A stretch of 64,000 nucleotides of DNA from Uranotaenia lowii. Lineage: Eukaryota > Arthropoda > Insecta > Diptera > Culicidae. The notes under the pieces are model-generated. The model was not told the origin of the DNA and did not search any database. It saw only the letters and a list, made by a program, of their open reading frames with translations. The stretch lies in contig NC_073693.1 of assembly GCF_029784155.1 (NCBI RefSeq), positions 155,558,848 through 155,622,847 of the forward strand, in the 5' to 3' direction. Positions 24,922 to 35,705 of this stretch are shown here, in pieces. The position numbers were made by a program, and so were the translations under genes. Positions within the stretch are counted from its first letter, which is position 1; each line of letters begins with the position of its first letter.

Positions 24922-25750
24922 AACACATGCACTTATACCCCTTTACCACCAAATAAATTCACTCATGCCCCTTTGCCATCAACCAATTTACATTTTCAGA
25001 TGATTTTGTCATGTTGATATGATGTAGAAAACATATTGATTGAATTGGGACAGTCGAATAATATATTAACATATTCATTTTTTACTGTTATGATGGGAAA
25101 TGTTGAGATTTCATGTCTAAAAATCGACCTTGTCTTGTGAGGTTAAAAAAAACTCTCCCAACAACCATTTTTTCATCAGGATAATTATAAGAATAATTCG
25201 TGGAAAGTATTTCTCTATGAATTTTTAATCATTAAATATTTTCTGCACTTTTTTCTTTTGAATTTGACATTGAAAATGGACTTCCGCTTATTATGAGTAG
25301 ATGTTTAACAGTTTTTACATTTACGACTTGCGCTGCAACGGTAACCCAATCACCAATCTTACAAATAAATATTGAGCCTAGCCCGAAATTTTTGACATAG
25401 GTACTCCATACAATTATGAAAAGCAATCAGGAATTTGGAGTTCATTTATTGGGGCTAGAATAGGAAAAATGTAAAATTTGGTATTAGGCAATCTCTTTTT
25501 TGTTAGCAGTGCGATTTATCTCTCTGAATAATCTACAACTTTTCCGAAGACTGTTACCTATGACTGAGTAGCTCAGGGATTCAATACAAATTGGTTAGAA
25601 GACTTACCTCAGCCGCTCTCGCCTACCTGGTAAAACGCACAGAACCCCTTTTAGTTTCCCCTAGATTCTTCCCCTTATTGTGGGATTTTCATTCTTTCCT
25701 TTTTCAACACTTATTATCTTCATTTACTTAACCTATATTTTCCCTTCTTT
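24922..25750. other. AT-rich spacer, nothing recognised
   Basis: Short phrases (CTTATACCCCTTTA near 24943) echo the left flank of the previous element (TTTATACCCCTTTAGG near 22180), so it may be a continuation of the sequence into which that element inserted. No gene was found. Confidence 0.35.
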
Positions 25751-26812
25751 AGTCGTTTTTAGTCTGTGCACACTTCCGACGTCACAAGTTGGGGCCACCT
25801 GCTACCACCGCCTAACTTGGAGAGATCCCCTTCCGGTACCTTTTCATTCCGCTTAATTCCCTCCGGCTTCTTCCTTCCACCTTCCTCTTCCGACCTTCTT
25901 CCTTCGTCTTTCTTCCTTCTTCCTTCCGCCTTCCTCTTCCAACCTTCTTCTTTCGTCTTTCTTCCTTCCTCTTTCTTCCTTCTTCTTTCTTCCTTCCTCT
26001 TTCTTCCTTTTTCTATCTTCCTTTCTGGGCCACTTCCTTTGCACTACACTTCTATCCTCCTCCCGAACAAGCCCGGCCACGCGGTTTCTTTCCGCTGACT
26101 ACTTCTTCTTCCTTTTCCTCGGCCGCGTGCCGATTTACAAGGCCGCTGGGAATAGGGAGGAATTTCACTGAGCTCCACCGGAATACTGCACCCGGGAGCT
26201 AAAGGCAATTTTACCCGGGACACTCCTGCTCGACCGGAATAATTGACGGTTCCGGGAGCTGAGGGGATGACACGTGGTTCACTTCTGATGGATCAAAGAT
26301 AGTCGTTCCTGACCCGAACCGTCCCACCACGTTGGCCTGACTTCCGGCCTTTGCCCTCAACCCTAGAGTATCCACGTGGTTCATCTCGGGAACCGGTATT
26401 TCGAGCCGTTCCAAAAAAAACCACTTTTACCACTCGACCGAACACAAAATGGCTGTCCAGACAAAATGAGCCTTACTAGTCACCGAGGGATCACAGTTGG
26501 CGACAATCCCGACTGGCTTCAACGAGTGTAAAAGTTAGACTCCTCGAGCTGCCGTTCGATATTCGTTTTCGCACCTCGCTTGTTGTGTTGAGTCTGTGTG
26601 TGTGTGTCTTCGAGGGAATCTTACGGACTGGGGATCTCTCAGCCTGGGGATCTCTCAGCCTGGGGATCTCTCCTACTCTCCTTTTCCGATGATGTCTTCT
26701 CTGGCTGCTCCCTTACCACTACTTGTTAGTTTAAATCTATTCTCTCGGTCAAACACCAAGGGCGGACCTTCAGGCCAGCAACACATGTATCAAGACGTCG
26801 ATGTGTTTAGAT
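25751..26812. repeat. Pyrimidine-rich tract and GC-richer unassigned sequence
   Basis: From about 25858 to 26030 one strand is almost entirely C and T with iterated CTTCCTTC/CTTTCTTCC words; the open frames across it on both strands are artefacts. The following 26100-26600 is GC-richer with CCCGGGA and CACGTGGTTC words repeated (near 26271 and 26373), which may be part of an LTR or other element I cannot name. A (GT)n run lies at 26594-26607 and a 16-bp unit CTGGGGATCTCTCAGC is tandemly repeated at 26628-26672. Confidence 0.4.
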
Positions 26813-27310
26813 TAAGCTTGCCAGATTGCCGGATTTATCCGGGTTTGCTCGGATATTTGATGCAAAATTTCGAGAAAGTCCGGCCCAGCCCGGTTGCCCG
26901 GATATCCTGAAAAAAGTCCGGATATTGCCCGGATTTTTTCACAATTTTCACAAAGGAACCAACAAAAAATCAAAAGTTTTGAGTAAGTTTCAGCAAAATC
27001 GATTAACGGTATGGAAATTTTCAACAGTTGTTTCAAATAATTTCGCTGATTTACTTTTATAAACCTTGAAATATTTAAGTGTTCCAAAAAGGTTTTGGAA
27101 GTCAGCAATTACATTAATAAAATATTAATTTCATTTTTTGCATTTTTTCTTTGCTTTTATATATAATAACAACTAAATTTAGCCCGGTTTTTGCCCGGTT
27201 TTTGGATTTGAAAAATTGAAAACCATGCCCGGATTTTGCCAGGTTTTTTTGAAAAAAATGCCCGGAATTGCTAGGCCCGGATGGGAGTGGAAAAAATTCT
27301 GGCAACCTTA
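26813..27310. mobile_element. hAT-like MITE with TAAGGTTGCCAGA ends (copy 2)
   Basis: The left end is TAAGCTTGCCAGATTGCCGG and the right end read inward is TAAGGTTGCCAGAATTTTTT. The exact 8-bp direct repeat GTTTAGAT flanks it at 26805-26812 and 27311-27318. Both arms are built from TTGCCCGGAT/CCGGGTTTG/GTCCGGCC words. The 498-bp length, no coding capacity and 8-bp duplication fit a hAT-type MITE. Relatives: 20442-20861 and about 37975-38446. Confidence 0.82.
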
Positions 27311-27318
27311 GTTTAGAT

Positions 27319-28840
27319 GATGAACAGAAAAAAATAGAAAATATATTTCACTTTAAAGTGAATTGATCAGGAAAAATGTAACATCAAAACATACGCATTC
27401 TAAAATAATGAAACATTATAGAACACACTATTGAGATATTTTGACATCTAAGCCTTCAAAACCCATGATCACGTTTTTCTAGTTTTAAACCACTGTGCGC
27501 TGTGAGGTTAATGCCAGCGGGTTTAAAATCGAATCATCACCGCTGGCGTTCACACCTTATGCCAATGGCGTTGAAATATTGAGAACTCATGATTGAAATA
27601 TGGTGTATGAATAAGTCTTACATGCTTAATATCTCAAAAATTGCATTGTCTTCTATATTTGAATATAAGTTTATTAATTTTCAAATTTACAAATGAACGC
27701 CACTGCGTCAAAGGGTTGAATCCATCCGAGGCTCTTCCGTAGAATAAATTCAATTTCGCAGTCAAGTATTGAAAGGAAACAACTGACAACCTGATGGCGT
27801 TACTGTGTTGTGTAGATTGTAAGGCAGCGAGCAGCTCATTGCAAAATCAGAATACGACAGTGGTTGTTGTTGCTGTTTGCCAAGGCTAGGAAGATCAAAC
27901 CCCGGCCCCGTGAGGAGGGCATCGGTAACCCATGCAGAATGCACTTTTATCACGTAGAAGAGCTCACAATGGATCCAATGCAACGAACTGGTGCAGTGTG
28001 GTGGCTGACTTGACACGCACCTGATGGCTGTGGTTATGCACATTTTCAGGTGTGACGGCAATGCAGCCAACTGCAACAGGCAACCAGCCGGAAATTTAGC
28101 TCAACTTCCATATCCGTTCCTGTTGGTTTTGCGTCGTTCGGATAAACTTTCCAGGGAAAAATGGAAAAGAGCAAATCAAATTTTTCATCCTTCAACTCCG
28201 AGTAGCCACCTTGTATAGTGTAGTGAGTGATGAAGTGTGAACTTTAGCCTCGAAGTAGGTATATTGAATTATCAACTGTAGAGCAATTTGAGCCGCAATA
28301 AGAAAAAAACCACAACTTTCCCACAAAACCAAAGAAGCTAATTAAGGAATTCTTTGGCTGTCTTCTGTTCGACTTTTGCCACCACATCGAAAATGTTTCC
28401 AACAAATGAGCCTCCCGGAGCAACAAGTTTTCTTCCACTTCCGGGCCGTTGGATTCAAAGCAAGCCAAAGGGCACGCGAGGACAGAAGCAGCAGCAGTGG
28501 GTTCTAAAAGTAACAACTTTCCGGTATTGCTTCTTTACCAGCCCGTTAAAAAGAACTTTCAATTTAGCAAAAAAGAGCAAACGATGCAACCCAACTGACC
28601 TATCTACGCATTTTGCAAAGCGCGCTGCTGCTAGTTTTGCTCTTTGAATTCAAAGTTGGCTCAAAAGTTTTGTTCGATCTCAGTTTCCTTCCCCACTTCA
28701 AAGGTTTTTAAGTGAGCGTGTCGAATGAAAGATACCAATGCCGAGTGGATTCGTTTGACCAATTAATTTGAAACTTTTTAGGCATTCGAAGCATTTTTGA
28801 AAGAAAAAACTATGGAATGGAATACTTTAGTAGGTAGGGG
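27319..28840. other. Unassigned sequence with a GC-richer island (about 27720-28720)
   Basis: The island holds several open frames of 90-105 codons on both strands, none with a known motif. It has the composition of unique host sequence rather than of the MITEs around it and could be untranslated or regulatory sequence of a nearby gene. I found no splice-and-frame combination that I would defend. Confidence 0.3.
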
Positions 28841-29245
28841 AAAGGTTTCCAAAATAGGCCTATCGACTTAAATGCGCATACGGCCGTTTGACGAAATGGC
28901 TGACAAAACAACATATCCAATCAATGCATTTTGAGGGTAATACGCTTTGAACATAAGGCAAGAAAGAATTTTATGAATACACCAACTCAATATAAAAAAA
29001 TTAAAAATTCATACAAGGTTTTGATACCTTTTGATGTTATATTTTGACTTTTAAAAATTATACGTAAAGAAGCTCAATGCAAAAAGTTGGGTGGTTTTTG
29101 TTTCTTATTCAAATGAACCTTAGAAGTAAAACAAATTTAAGCTTTTATGATGGTTTTATAATGATGGGAAACAGGAATAAGAGAGTGTTTTTGTATGCCC
29201 CCACCATGTGTGTAAAATGCCGGTATCCTAAAATGACAGCTAAGA
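28841..29245. other. AT-rich spacer with MITE-like words
   Basis: GTAGGGGAAAGGTTTCC with GGCCTAT and GCGCATACGGCC near 28857-28895 resembles the left end of the GGGG-type TA-MITEs. No matching right end was found before the Tc1-like element. Confidence 0.3.
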
Positions 29246-29614
29246 TACAGTGAGGGGCAAAATAAAGTGTCCAAATTATTTTTTTTTATCATTTCTTTTG
29301 TTTTTCTGGTTAAAATTCACCGAAAACACATCGTAATCATTTTTAAAATATTGTTTATAATGTTCTTTTTAATTTTTGTTAATGTTGCGCTGGTAAAAAA
29401 AAACTAAGTTTTTCTGATAGAAAAAAAAACAATTAATATTCCAAAAAAATGGGCAAAATAAAGTGTCCAACTCAAAAATCAATATAATTTCAATAAGTTT
29501 CCATCGCGAGGCCCCTCGAATTTGTTTGTTTTGTGTATTTTGACGTTTTCATAAACAACTGGCTTCGCTCTGGAGTATTCAAACAGGTGTCTACATTCAA
29601 ATAAGTTGTAAAAT

Positions 29615-30275
29615 ATGGAGAACGCAAAAATTTCTGGTTCCATTCCGTTGTCCATACGGAATCTGGTTGTTCGTGATGTGAATAACGGTCAAACGCACCG
29701 GGAAGTGGCCAAGCACTACGAAATCAGCAAGACAGCGGTATCAAAAATCATGAAAAAGATGGAAACGTTCTGATCGGAGATGGATCGCCCAGGAAGAGGA
29801 CTGAAGCCCAAGACAGATGCCAGAACGGACAAGAAAATTCTTGAAGTGAAGAAAAAGGCAATAATAACGATCCGACAGATACAGGAAGAGCTCCAATTTT
29901 CGGTATTGCGTCGGCGCATCCATGCAAAGGAGTACCATAGAAAGATCGCAGTGAGAAGGGTTTTCATCAGCCAGGTGAACAAGGCTAAACGGCTCAAGTT
30001 CGTCAAGGAACACGCCGATAAACGGCTTGAGTACTGGAAAACATTGTTGTGGGCCGATCAATCCAAATTCGAGCTATTCAACCAGAAGAAGCGGGATCAT
30101 ATGTGGCGCAAGTCGGGTGAGGAGCTCCAAGATCGCCATATCCAAGGAACAGTCAAGCACGGAGGAGGTAACGTGATGGTGTGGTGGTGCTTTTCTTGAG
30201 GTGGGGTGGGCAATTTGGTAAAAATTGACGGAATCATGACAGCTGAGTCATATTCCAATATCCTGAGGGAAAACT
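29615..30275 (+). pseudogene. Tc1-like transposase, 5' part
   Basis: From ATG 29615 the frame reads an N-terminal helix-turn-helix (RDVNNGQTHREVAKHYEISK, residues about 20-40), then an in-frame TGA at 29771. The same frame continues through a second DNA-binding region and the catalytic domain start, LWADQSKFELF (first catalytic Asp, near 30056), to NVMVWWCFS and a second in-frame TGA at 30197 where relatives have Trp. Both stops could be single G-to-A changes. It ends at the retrotransposon junction after SYSNILREN and continues at 31481. Tc1-family transposases cut and paste at TA sites; this copy cannot make a protein. Confidence 0.8.
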
Positions 30276-31480
30276 GATATTTCGGCTGCATTCGATTCAG
30301 TGAATCACGATATTCTCCTGAAAAAATTGCAACGTTTGGGATGTTCTGAACGACTATGTGCTTGGATAAAAAGTTATCTTACGAATCGCCGTTTAGCTGT
30401 CAGAATTGGTTCTGCAGAATCTCCTGATTTTATTCCAAAGTCTGGGGTTCCACAAGGTAGCAACTTGGGCCCTCTGCTGTTTACAATGTTCTGTAATGAC
30501 ATTAATTTGCTTCTGATTGGCTGTGGAGTTCTCCTGTATGCGGACGACCTAAAAATATTTTTGGTCATAAACAGTTTAGCTGATTGTTACGAGTTACAAG
30601 GCTTCCTGGACATGGTTGTGAACTGGTGTGCTGATAATTTACTGGTTTTAAGCGTTGCTAAGTGTTGTGTTATTACATTCGGTCGGAGGAAACATCAATT
30701 CATATATGAATACAGCATACTGGGTGAGTCACTGCAACGTGTGGATCAGATAAAGGATCTTGGAGTTTTATTGGACCGTCATATGACTTTTAAGCCCCAT
30801 TACTCTGTGGTACTCGAGAAGGCCAACAGGATGCTGGGATTCATTATAAGCCTTAGTACAGAATTCACCGATCCCGTCTGCTTGCGAGCTTTGTATTGCT
30901 GCCTGGTTCGATCAATATTGGAATCTGCGAATCTGGTATGGTGGCCGTTTGAGGCTTTGTGGGTTGCGCGTTTCGAAGCAATTCAACGGCGATTTGTGCG
31001 GTATGCTCTCCGTGAACTACCTTGGGAAAACCCGTTAAATCTACCGCCTTATCCACAACGATGTGCTCTGCTTGACTCCATACGCTGGCGGATCGTCATT
31101 CCATTGGTCGATCACTGTTCGTGGCAAAGATCTTGAGAAATGAAATTGACTGCTGTTGGCTGCTTTCCCGTTGTAACATTTATGCTCCAGAACGAACCCT
31201 TCGTAATCGAGACTGGCTCTCACTGGAACCACGAAGTACGCGCTATGGCAGTAACGACCCCCTTCGTTCCGCAAAAATATGCTTCCTCCGTAATTATACC
31301 CTATTCGATTTTAATGTGTCCATTGCAACTTTCAAACAACGGATTGAGCATAGCATGTGTGAACGACTAAGAAACTAGAAGACGATTTATGTAAACCTAG
31401 ATTTAAGTTTTATTCATTCAGACACCCACCTTTGTCAGATGATATCAAGATAATAAACAATAAACAATAAACAATAAAAA
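30276..31480 (+). mobile_element. 5'-truncated non-LTR retrotransposon inside the Tc1 transposase
   Basis: The fragment starts within a reverse transcriptase (ATFDSVNH-like motif at 30282) and ends in an iterated AATAAAC tail (31452-31478), a usual non-LTR 3' end. AAAAC occurs at both junctions and may be a short target duplication. Removing it rejoins the Tc1 frame (ILREN to LEVSHIKTGLEERF), which fixes both boundaries to within a few bases. Confidence 0.8.
30300..31378 (+). pseudogene. Reverse transcriptase C-terminal half, one frameshift
   Basis: The first 278-codon frame (30300-31136) has GVPQGSNLGPLLFTMFCNDI and LLYADDLKIF (catalytic Asp pair), then IKDLGVLLD and LYCCLVRSILE of the thumb region. 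Near 31110-31140 the frame shifts and continues as NIYAPERTLRNRDWLSLEPR to the stop at 31376-31378. The APE endonuclease and first half of the polymerase are missing by 5' truncation. The family is a Jockey/CR1-type LINE; the exact clade is not clear to me. Confidence 0.75.
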
Positions 31481-31822
31481 ACCTAGAGGTATCCCACATC
31501 AAGACGGGCCTCGAAGAGCGCTTCGTATTACAGCAGAATAACAATCCGAAGCATACGGCCAATCTGATGAAGTCATTTTCCCGTTCCTGCCGCATCAAAC
31601 CCCTTGAATGGCCCTCACAAAGTTCTGATCTGCTGACCCCATCGAAAATCTGTGGGCCATGCTCGATGCTCTAATTGATAAGACTGGTGTGACAAATTAG
31701 AAATACTTATTTAGATGCCATGGGAGGAACTCGACCCACAACACTTGCACAACCTTGTTGAAAGTATACCGAAGCATTTGCAGGAGGTGTTGAAGGCCGA
31801 AGGAGGCCATACCCATTATTAA
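31481..31822 (+). pseudogene. Tc1-like transposase, 3' part
   Basis: This continues the interrupted transposase: GLEERFVLQQNNNPKHTANLMK, then EWPSQSSDL and PIENLWAML. The PIENLW glutamate (third catalytic residue) is kept. The second catalytic position reads QQNNNPKHT where Tc1 relatives have QQDNDPKHT, so the catalytic Asp is Asn; the change fits G-to-A. After a frame change near 31700 it ends with HLHNLVESIPKHLQEVLK and GGHTHY, a usual Tc1 C-terminus, at about 31822. Confidence 0.75.
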
Positions 31823-32110
31823 ATCGTTCTTGTTTGCCTTCAGTTTGAATAAATTTGAAGCTGTACCGATCTGGACACTTTATTCTGCCCATTTTTTTTT
31901 TGGAATTTTAACTGTTTTTTTTTCTATCAGTTAAACTTTTTTTTTAACGGCGCAACTTTAACAAAAATTGAAAAGAACATTATAAACAATATTTAAAAAC
32001 TAGAATAAATATATGTATCATCACATTTTCATATGTGATGAAAGAAATTAGAGAAACATGAACTATCAAAGAACGAAAGAACATAAGCCGTAAATATCAT
32101 GAAAATTTCG

Positions 32111-32115
32111 AAAAA
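32111..32115 (-). terminator. Pol III terminator of the tRNA-like unit
   Basis: Minus-strand TTTTT, 10 nt after the acceptor 3' end. The same run follows every tRNA-like gene of the array (for example plus-strand 36130-36134). Confidence 0.6.
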
Positions 32116-32125
32116 GATACAACGG

Positions 32126-32198
32126 CTCACCGACAGGACTTGAACCTGCAATCTCCGCTTCGGTACAACGGCGCGTTAGCCAATTCCACCACGGTGAA
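32126..32198 (-). tRNA. tRNA-like gene 1, anticodon ACC
   Basis: The 73-nt minus-strand sequence folds as a full cloverleaf: acceptor TTCACCG/CGGTGAG (7 bp, one G.U), U8, D-arm GTG/CGC with G18-G19, anticodon stem CCGTT/AGCGG (5 bp, one G.U), 7-nt loop GTACCGA, 5-nt variable loop, T-stem GCAGG/CCTGT with loop TTCAAGT. A box TGGTGGAATTGG and B box GGTTCAAGTCC are intact. A T5 run at 32111-32115 lies 10 nt past the 3' end, as a Pol III terminator would. The anticodon reads ACC (glycine codon GGU), rare in eukaryotes, with an unusual G32. The 3' half resembles eukaryotic tRNA-Arg as I remember it, so it may be an Arg-derived gene. An extra G-1:C73 pair is possible. Confidence 0.65.
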
Positions 32199-32626
32199 CG
32201 TGATGGAACCGGCGAACACGAGCAATCGAGCTCTGCCGATCAACTGCTGGACCTTCTATCGAAACACCATGTATATCCCGCATGTGATCTTTCCCTCTAT
32301 TGATCTCTCTTGTTTCTCTAACCCCACCCATCGACTCGGGATTTTAGCCGAACGAGCACATGGTCGATTGCTTCGGGTTTGCCGCAACTTACGGTCAGAT
32401 GAAGAAGCAATCAGTGCCGCTCAAGGTTCCGAGCAGACCAGTTACACAGGGAGGTGTTGCTCTGTTGAAATCAATACTGATGTTATGAAATCGCTTGGTA
32501 CATCTTTGTACCTGAAAATGATCACATTTTCATATGTGATGAAAGAAATTAGAGAAACATGAACTATCAAAGAACGAAAGAACATAAGCCGTAAATATCA
32601 TGAAAATTTCGAAAAAGATACAACGG

Positions 32627-32699
32627 CTCACCGACAGGACTTGAACCTGCAATCTCCGCTTCGGTACAACGGCGCGTTAGCCAATTCCACCACGGTGAA
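32627..32699 (-). tRNA. tRNA-like gene 2, anticodon ACC
   Basis: Identical to gene 1 over the 73 nt, with the same terminator. Confidence 0.65.
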
Positions 32700-33127
32700 C
32701 GTGATGGAACCGGCGAACACGAGCAATCGAGCTCTGCCGATCAACTGCTGGACCTTCTATCGAAACACCATGTATATCCCGCATGTGATCTTTCCCTCTA
32801 TTGATCTCTCTTGTTTCTCTAACCCCACCCATCGACTCGGGATTTTAGCCGAACGAGCACATGGTCGATTGCTTCGGGTTTGCCGCAACTTACGGTCAGA
32901 TGAAGAAGCAATCAGTGCCGCTCAAGGTTCCGAGCAGACCAGTTACACAGGGAGGTGTTGCTCTGTTGAAATCAATACTGATGTTATGAAATCGCTTGGT
33001 ACATCTTTGTACCTGAAAATGATCACATTTTCATATGTGATGAAAGAAATTAGAGAAACATGAACTATCAAAGAACGAAAGAACATAAGCCGTAAATATC
33101 ATGAAAATTTCGAAAAAGATACAACGG

Positions 33128-33200
33128 CTCACCGACAGGGCTTGAACCTGCAATCTCCGCTTCGGTACAACGGCGCGTTAGCCAATTCCACCACGGTGAA
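33128..33200 (-). tRNA. tRNA-like gene 3, anticodon ACC, T-loop variant
   Basis: Differs from gene 1 by one base (33140), which changes T-loop position 60 from U to C. The consensus allows a pyrimidine there, so the fold and B box are kept. Confidence 0.65.
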
Positions 33201-33628
33201 CGTGATGGAACCGGCGAACACGAGCAATCGAGCTCTGCCGATCAACTGCTGGACCTTCTATCGAAACACCATGTATATCCCGCATGTGATCTTTCCCTCT
33301 ATTGATCTCTCTTGTTTCTCTAACCCCACCCATCGACTCGGGATTTTAGCCGAACGAGCACATGGTCGATTGCTTCGGGTTTGCCGCAACTTACGGTCAG
33401 ATGAAGAAGCAATCAGTGCCGCTCAAGGTTCCGAGCAGACCAGTTACACAGGGAGGTGTTGCTCTGTTGAAATCAATACTGATGTTATGAAATCGCTTGG
33501 TACATCTTTGTACCTGAAAATGATCACATTTTCATATGTGATGAAAGAAATTAGAGAAACATGAACTATCAAAGAACGAAAGAACATAAGCCGTAAATAT
33601 CATGAAAATTTCGAAAAAGATACAACGG

Positions 33629-33701
33629 CTCACCGACAGGACTTGAACCTGCAATCTCCGCTTCGGTACAACGGCGCGTTAGCCAATTCCACCACGGTGA
33701 A
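33629..33701 (-). tRNA. tRNA-like gene 4, anticodon ACC
   Basis: Identical to gene 1. Confidence 0.65.
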
Positions 33702-34129
33702 CGTGATGGAACCGGCGAACACGAGCAATCGAGCTCTGCCGATCAACTGCTGGACCTTCTATCGAAACACCATGTATATCCCGCATGTGATCTTTCCCTC
33801 TATTGATCTCTCTTGTTTCTCTAACCCCACCCATCGACTCGGGATTTTAGCCGAACGAGCACATGGTCGATTGCTTCGGGTTTGCCGCAACTTACGGTCA
33901 GATGAAGAAGCAATCAGTGCCGCTCAAGGTTCCGAGCAGACCAGTTACACAGGGAGGTGTTGCTCTGTTGAAATCAATACTGATGTTATGAAATCGCTTG
34001 GTACATCTTTGTACCTGAAAATGATCACATTTTCATATGTGATGAAAGAAATTAGAGAAACATGAACTATCAAAGAACGAAAGAACATAAGCCGTAAATA
34101 TCATGAAAATTTCGAAAAAGATACAACGG

Positions 34130-34202
34130 CTCACCGACAGGACTTGAACCTGCAATCTCCGCTTCGGTACAACGGCGCGTTAGCCAATTCCACCACGGTG
34201 AA
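34130..34202 (-). tRNA. tRNA-like gene 5, anticodon ACC
   Basis: Identical to gene 1. Confidence 0.65.
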
Positions 34203-34630
34203 CGTGATGGAACCGGCGAACACGAGCAATCGAGCTCTGCCGATCAACTGCTGGACCTTCTATCGAAACACCATGTATATCCCGCATGTGATCTTTCCCT
34301 CTATTGATCTCTCTTGTTTCTCTAACCCCACCCATCGACTCGGGATTTTAGCCGAACGAGCACATGGTCGATTGCTTCGGGTTTGCCGCAACTTACGGTC
34401 AGATGAAGAAGCAATCAGTGCCGCTCAAGGTTCCGAGCAGACCAGTTACACAGGGAGGTGTTGCTCTGTTGAAATCAATACTGATGTTATGAAATCGCTT
34501 GGTACATCTTTGTACCTGAAAATGATCACATTTTCATATGTGATGAAAGAAATTAGAGAAACATGAACTATCAAAGAACGAAAGAACATAAGCCGTAAAT
34601 ATCATGAAAATTTCGAAAAAGATACAACGG

Positions 34631-34703
34631 CTCACCGACAGGACTTGAACCTGCAATCTCCGCTTCGGTACAACGGCGCGTTAGCCAATTCCACCACGGT
34701 GAA
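34631..34703 (-). tRNA. tRNA-like gene 6, anticodon ACC
   Basis: Identical to gene 1. Confidence 0.65.
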
Positions 34704-35131
34704 CGTGATGGAACCGGCGAACACGAGCAATCGAGCTCTGCCGATCAACTGCTGGACCTTCTATCGAAACACCATGTATATCCCGCATGTGATCTTTCCC
34801 TCTATTGATCTCTCTTGTTTCTCTAACCCCACCCATCGACTCGGGATTTTAGCCGAACGAGCACATGGTCGATTGCTTCGGGTTTGCCGCAACTTACGGT
34901 CAGATGAAGAAGCAATCAGTGCCGCTCAAGGTTCCGAGCAGACCAGTTACACAGGGAGGTGTTGCTCTGTTGAAATCAATACTGATGTTATGAAATCGCT
35001 TGGTACATCTTTGTACCTGAAAATGATCACATTTTCATATGTGATGAAAGAAATTAGAGAAACATGAACTATCAAAGAACGAAAGAACATAAGCCGTAAA
35101 TATCATGAAAATTTCGAAAAAGATACAACGG

Positions 35132-35204
35132 CTCACCGACAGGACTTGAACCTGCAATCTCCGCTTCGGTACAACGGCGCGTTAGCCAATTCCACCACGG
35201 TGAA
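35132..35204 (-). tRNA. tRNA-like gene 7, anticodon ACC
   Basis: Identical to gene 1. Confidence 0.65.
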
Positions 35205-35632
35205 CGTGATGGAACCGGCGAACACGAGCAATCGAGCTCTGCCGATCAACTGCTGGACCTTCTATCGAAACACCATGTATATCCCGCATGTGATCTTTCC
35301 CTCTATTGATCTCTCTTGTTTCTCTAACCCCACCCATCGACTCGGGATTTTAGCCGAACGAGCACATGGTCGATTGCTTCGGGTTTGCCGCAACTTACGG
35401 TCAGATGAAGAAGCAATCAGTGCCGCTCAAGGTTCCGAGCAGACCAGTTACACAGGGAGGTGTTGCTCTGTTGAAATCAATACTGATGTTATGAAATCGC
35501 TTGGTACATCTTTGTACCTGAAAATGATCACATTTTCATATGTGATGAAAGAAATTAGAGAAACATGAACTATCAAAGAACGAAAGAACATAAGCCGTAA
35601 ATATCATGAAAATTTCGAAAAAGATACAACGG

Positions 35633-35705
35633 CTCACCGACATGACTTGAACCTGCAATCTCCGCTTCGGTACAACGGCGCGTTAGCCAATTCCACCACG
35701 GTGAA
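35633..35705 (-). tRNA. tRNA-like gene 8, anticodon ACC, T-stem mismatch
   Basis: One base differs (35643): T-stem position 62 becomes A, giving a G52-A62 mismatch and altering the last base of the B box. It is the unit next to the inversion junction and may be less active than the others. Confidence 0.55.

Larger units (their letters stand above)
29248..32010 (+). mobile_element. Tc1-like transposon with repeated inverted ends, disrupted
   Basis: The left end after TA (29246-29247) reads CAGTGAGGGGCAAAATAAAG. The repeat GGGCAAAATAAAGTGTCC recurs about 200 bp further in (29451-29468), and its inverted counterpart GGACACTTTATTCTGCCC is at 31873-31890. The sequence between these signals (29330-29450 and 31891-32010) is a long inverted repeat. 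This double-signal arrangement is the IR/DR layout known from some Tc1-like elements. The outer right signal is absent: the tRNA-like array begins at 32022 inside the right inverted repeat. A non-LTR fragment (30276-31480) splits the transposase. Confidence 0.8.

Noticed and set aside
25766..26098. 110-codon Ser/Phe/Leu-rich protein and its antisense Lys/Arg/Glu-rich frame
   Set aside because: Both are translations of a pyrimidine-rich simple repeat tract.
26596..26910. 104-codon plus-strand frame
   Set aside because: It crosses the 16-bp tandem repeat and then the left end of the MITE at 26813, so it is a chance frame.
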